Below the pieces are notes generated by a model that was not told where the DNA came from, did not search any database, and saw only the letters and a list, made by a program, of their open reading frames with translations. Position numbers and translations under genes: made by a program. A stretch of DNA of 64,000 bases from Chengkuizengella sediminis (GTDB lineage Bacteria > Bacillota > Bacilli > Paenibacillales > KCTC-33759), in the NCBI RefSeq assembly GCF_010078385.1, contig NZ_SIJC01000005.1, positions 124,001 to 188,000 of the forward strand, written 5' to 3'. Numbering within the stretch: the first letter of the stretch is position 1; each line of letters starts with the position of its first letter. Below are positions 63,809-64,000 of the stretch, piece after piece.

Positions 63809-64000
63809 TAAAACGTTCCCAAATTTAATACGATTTAATTGGTTGTTGGTTTCAACCTTTATTAAACCTACTTTTAATCGAAAAATAGATTACCTCCAAT
63901 ACTTGCCACCCATCACTTTTAATTAATACAAATTTAAATGGAAACGCATTGATTATAACTAAAGCATAGGAATACAAAACAAAAATGAGGAAAAAACCGT

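Overview
The window looks like chromosome of a low-GC Gram-positive endospore former (Bacillales, probably near Paenibacillaceae). The signs are strong GGAGG ribosome binding sites, frequent TTG/GTG starts, an S-layer-homology protein, FosB (a bacillithiol enzyme), class Ib ribonucleotide reductase with NrdI, and an anaerobic cobalamin pathway of the Bacillus megaterium type (long His-rich CbiX, CbiH fused to an Fe-S domain). The assignment is by inference only. No rRNA, tRNA or CRISPR was seen.

Layout. 1-1.6 kb: the start of an MMPL-type exporter behind a double palindromic operator, then a divergent serine hydrolase. 1.9-10.1 kb: an accessory island read almost entirely on the minus strand, with small membrane proteins, lipoproteins, an SLH surface protein and an immunity-protein-like cluster (one member a pseudogene). 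A 6-6-6 palindrome (ATAAAA-N6-TTTTAT) recurs in its intergenic gaps, and it contains a hidden 43-codon peptide gene with its own strong RBS and terminator. 10.3-15.4 kb: HD phosphohydrolase, DUF402 protein, aldehyde dehydrogenase and GABA transaminase. 15.9-20.2 kb: small enzymes (NADAR, NUDIX, GNAT, cupin) and two aminoglycoside nucleotidyltransferases, with decayed genes between them. 20.7-26.6 kb: a secreted protein, a dead tnpB-only IS200/IS605 element lodged in the 3' end of a yqjF-like gene, a three-repeat protein and a DinB protein.

27.2-30.6 kb: nrdIEF under paired NrdR boxes. 31-42.9 kb: a cobalamin operon (cbiH-X-J-C-D-ET-L-F-G, then a VOC gene and cbiA) behind a B12 riboswitch with an intrinsic terminator, covering precorrin-2/sirohydrochlorin to cobyrinate diamide; cbiB, cbiP and the lower-ligand genes are not here. 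43-47.8 kb: a Yip1 membrane protein, then an M14 carboxypeptidase and an S8 subtilase that share an almost identical C-terminal module, so both probably act outside the cell and were recently homogenised. 48-56 kb: an IS3 remnant, a CsoR-type repressor with a MATE exporter, a thioesterase, a second subtilase, two thioredoxin-fold proteins, a stand-alone 24-residue hydrophobic peptide gene, FosB and an inositol-phosphatase family protein. 56-64 kb: a D-cysteine desulfhydrase pseudogene, LysR regulator, TSUP permease, GIY-YIG protein, metallophosphoesterase, a MoxR-DUF58-DUF4129-like operon and a broken medium-chain dehydrogenase.

Pseudogenes are common (six well supported, three more tentative). 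Several small genes were found by reading the gaps (57, 43, 49, 54 and 24 codons). Two short repeat families (the 18-bp palindromes at 2.9-9.8 kb and a TGGTCTTAT repeat at 32.9, 48.4 and 58.7 kb) are not explained by the genes.
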